Assembly (NCBI GenBank): GCA_015494485.1
Contig: WGBF01000393.1
Span: 1 to 5,897, forward strand
DNA from: a bacterium
Lineage (GTDB): Bacteria > Calditrichota > Calditrichia > RBG-13-44-9 > J042
Length of the DNA: 5,897 bases
Direction of reading: 5' to 3'
In this document: positions 5,748 through 5,897 of the stretch, in pieces
Position numbering within the stretch: position 1 is the stretch's first letter
How the letters are laid out: every line of letters starts with the position of its first letter
The notes under the pieces: generated by a model
The model's input: the letters and a program-made list of their open reading frames with translations, nothing else
What the model was told of the DNA's origin: nothing
The model's database searches: none
Made by a program: the position numbers and the translations under genes

Positions 5748-5897
5748 GCTCCTCATCCCTTTTTTGTTGCCATTTTTCTTTATCCAAAATAGTCTGGAGT
5801 AAATGCACCGCCGCATACTGGTCCACCCGGTCCCGGTGTTTGCTGGGCTTTTTCCCCAACGCGTGAAGGGTGGAATGGGCCTGAACGGTTGTCAACC
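5740..5897 (-). CDS. ruvX: Putative pre-16S rRNA nuclease / Holliday-junction resolvase family protein, C-terminal end (cut by window edge)
   Basis: Only the last 52 codons or so are visible; the rest lies beyond base 5897. The frame reads LTTVQAHSTLHALGKKPSKH, then RDRVDQYAAVHLLQTILD, then a charged tail ending DEEHE and TAA. The C-terminus of RuvX (YqgF) typically has 'DERLTTVEA' followed by a basic loop and 'VD..AA..ILQ.YLD', and this end matches both halves, including the conserved Asp of the VD motif near the active site. The family is a small RNase H-like nuclease linked to 16S rRNA 5'-end maturation and, historically, to Holliday-junction resolution. The stop overlaps the ATG of the oxidoreductase (ATGAGTAA), so the two are probably translated as a coupled pair. 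The assignment rests on this C-terminal motif only. Confidence 0.8.
   Translation of the reverse strand, partial: LTTVQAHSTLHALGKKPSKHRDRVDQYAAVHLLQTILDKEKWQQKRDEEHE

Noticed and set aside
5748..5816. N-terminal extension of the oxidoreductase by 23 residues
   Set aside because: The extra residues overlap the conserved C-terminus of ruvX in another frame and are unlike the family, which starts just before the Rossmann strand.
1..5897. Novel defence, mobile or CRISPR-like system
   Set aside because: The window has no spaced direct repeats, transposase, integrase, nuclease-effector or toxin-antitoxin genes. The genes are core housekeeping and envelope genes with one unassigned member.

Overview
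All genes in this window lie on the minus strand and are tightly packed, with only about 70 bases of clear intergenic DNA (1080-1149). Read in the direction of transcription, from high to low coordinates, the order is: the C-terminal end of ruvX (Holliday-junction resolvase family), a Gfo/Idh/MocA-type oxidoreductase, lnt (apolipoprotein N-acyltransferase), an unrecognised membrane-anchored protein, bamD (outer-membrane assembly lipoprotein), nadD (nicotinate-nucleotide adenylyltransferase), accB (biotin carboxyl carrier protein) and the N-terminal part of accC (biotin carboxylase).

Lnt and a BamD-type TPR lipoprotein indicate a diderm (Gram-negative) bacterium. Some details recall the Bacteroidota/Calditrichota (FCB) side rather than Proteobacteria. 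NadD has an 'HPLK' segment where the E. coli enzyme has 'PPHR', and Lnt has 'LVPAAETMPF' where E. coli has the 'LVPFGEYVP' form. This placement is inferred from memory of the families and is weak. Base composition is moderate, roughly half G+C by eye.

There appear to be two transcription units. The first, ruvX to nadD, is almost gapless. Successive genes overlap by 8 bases (ruvX/oxidoreductase), are separated by 3 bases (oxidoreductase/lnt), overlap by 4 (lnt/unknown), by 4 (unknown/bamD) and by 8 (bamD/nadD), which suggests translational coupling. The second, accB-accC, follows the 70-base gap, which holds a good sigma-70-like promoter candidate (TTGCAA, 17 bases, TATATT) flanked by a 7-base inverted repeat. 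accC begins with a TTG codon behind a strong Shine-Dalgarno sequence.

The shared theme is cell-envelope and core metabolism. Lnt completes lipoprotein acylation, which BamD as a lipoprotein should need. The unknown protein between them has a signal peptide and a C-terminal membrane anchor and may act in the envelope. NadD makes the NAD precursor, and AccB/AccC carry out the first half-reaction of fatty-acid synthesis. I found no mobile element, CRISPR array, RNA gene or defence system. No gene-free stretch reaches 300 bases. The least explained item is the 208-residue protein at 2572-3198.
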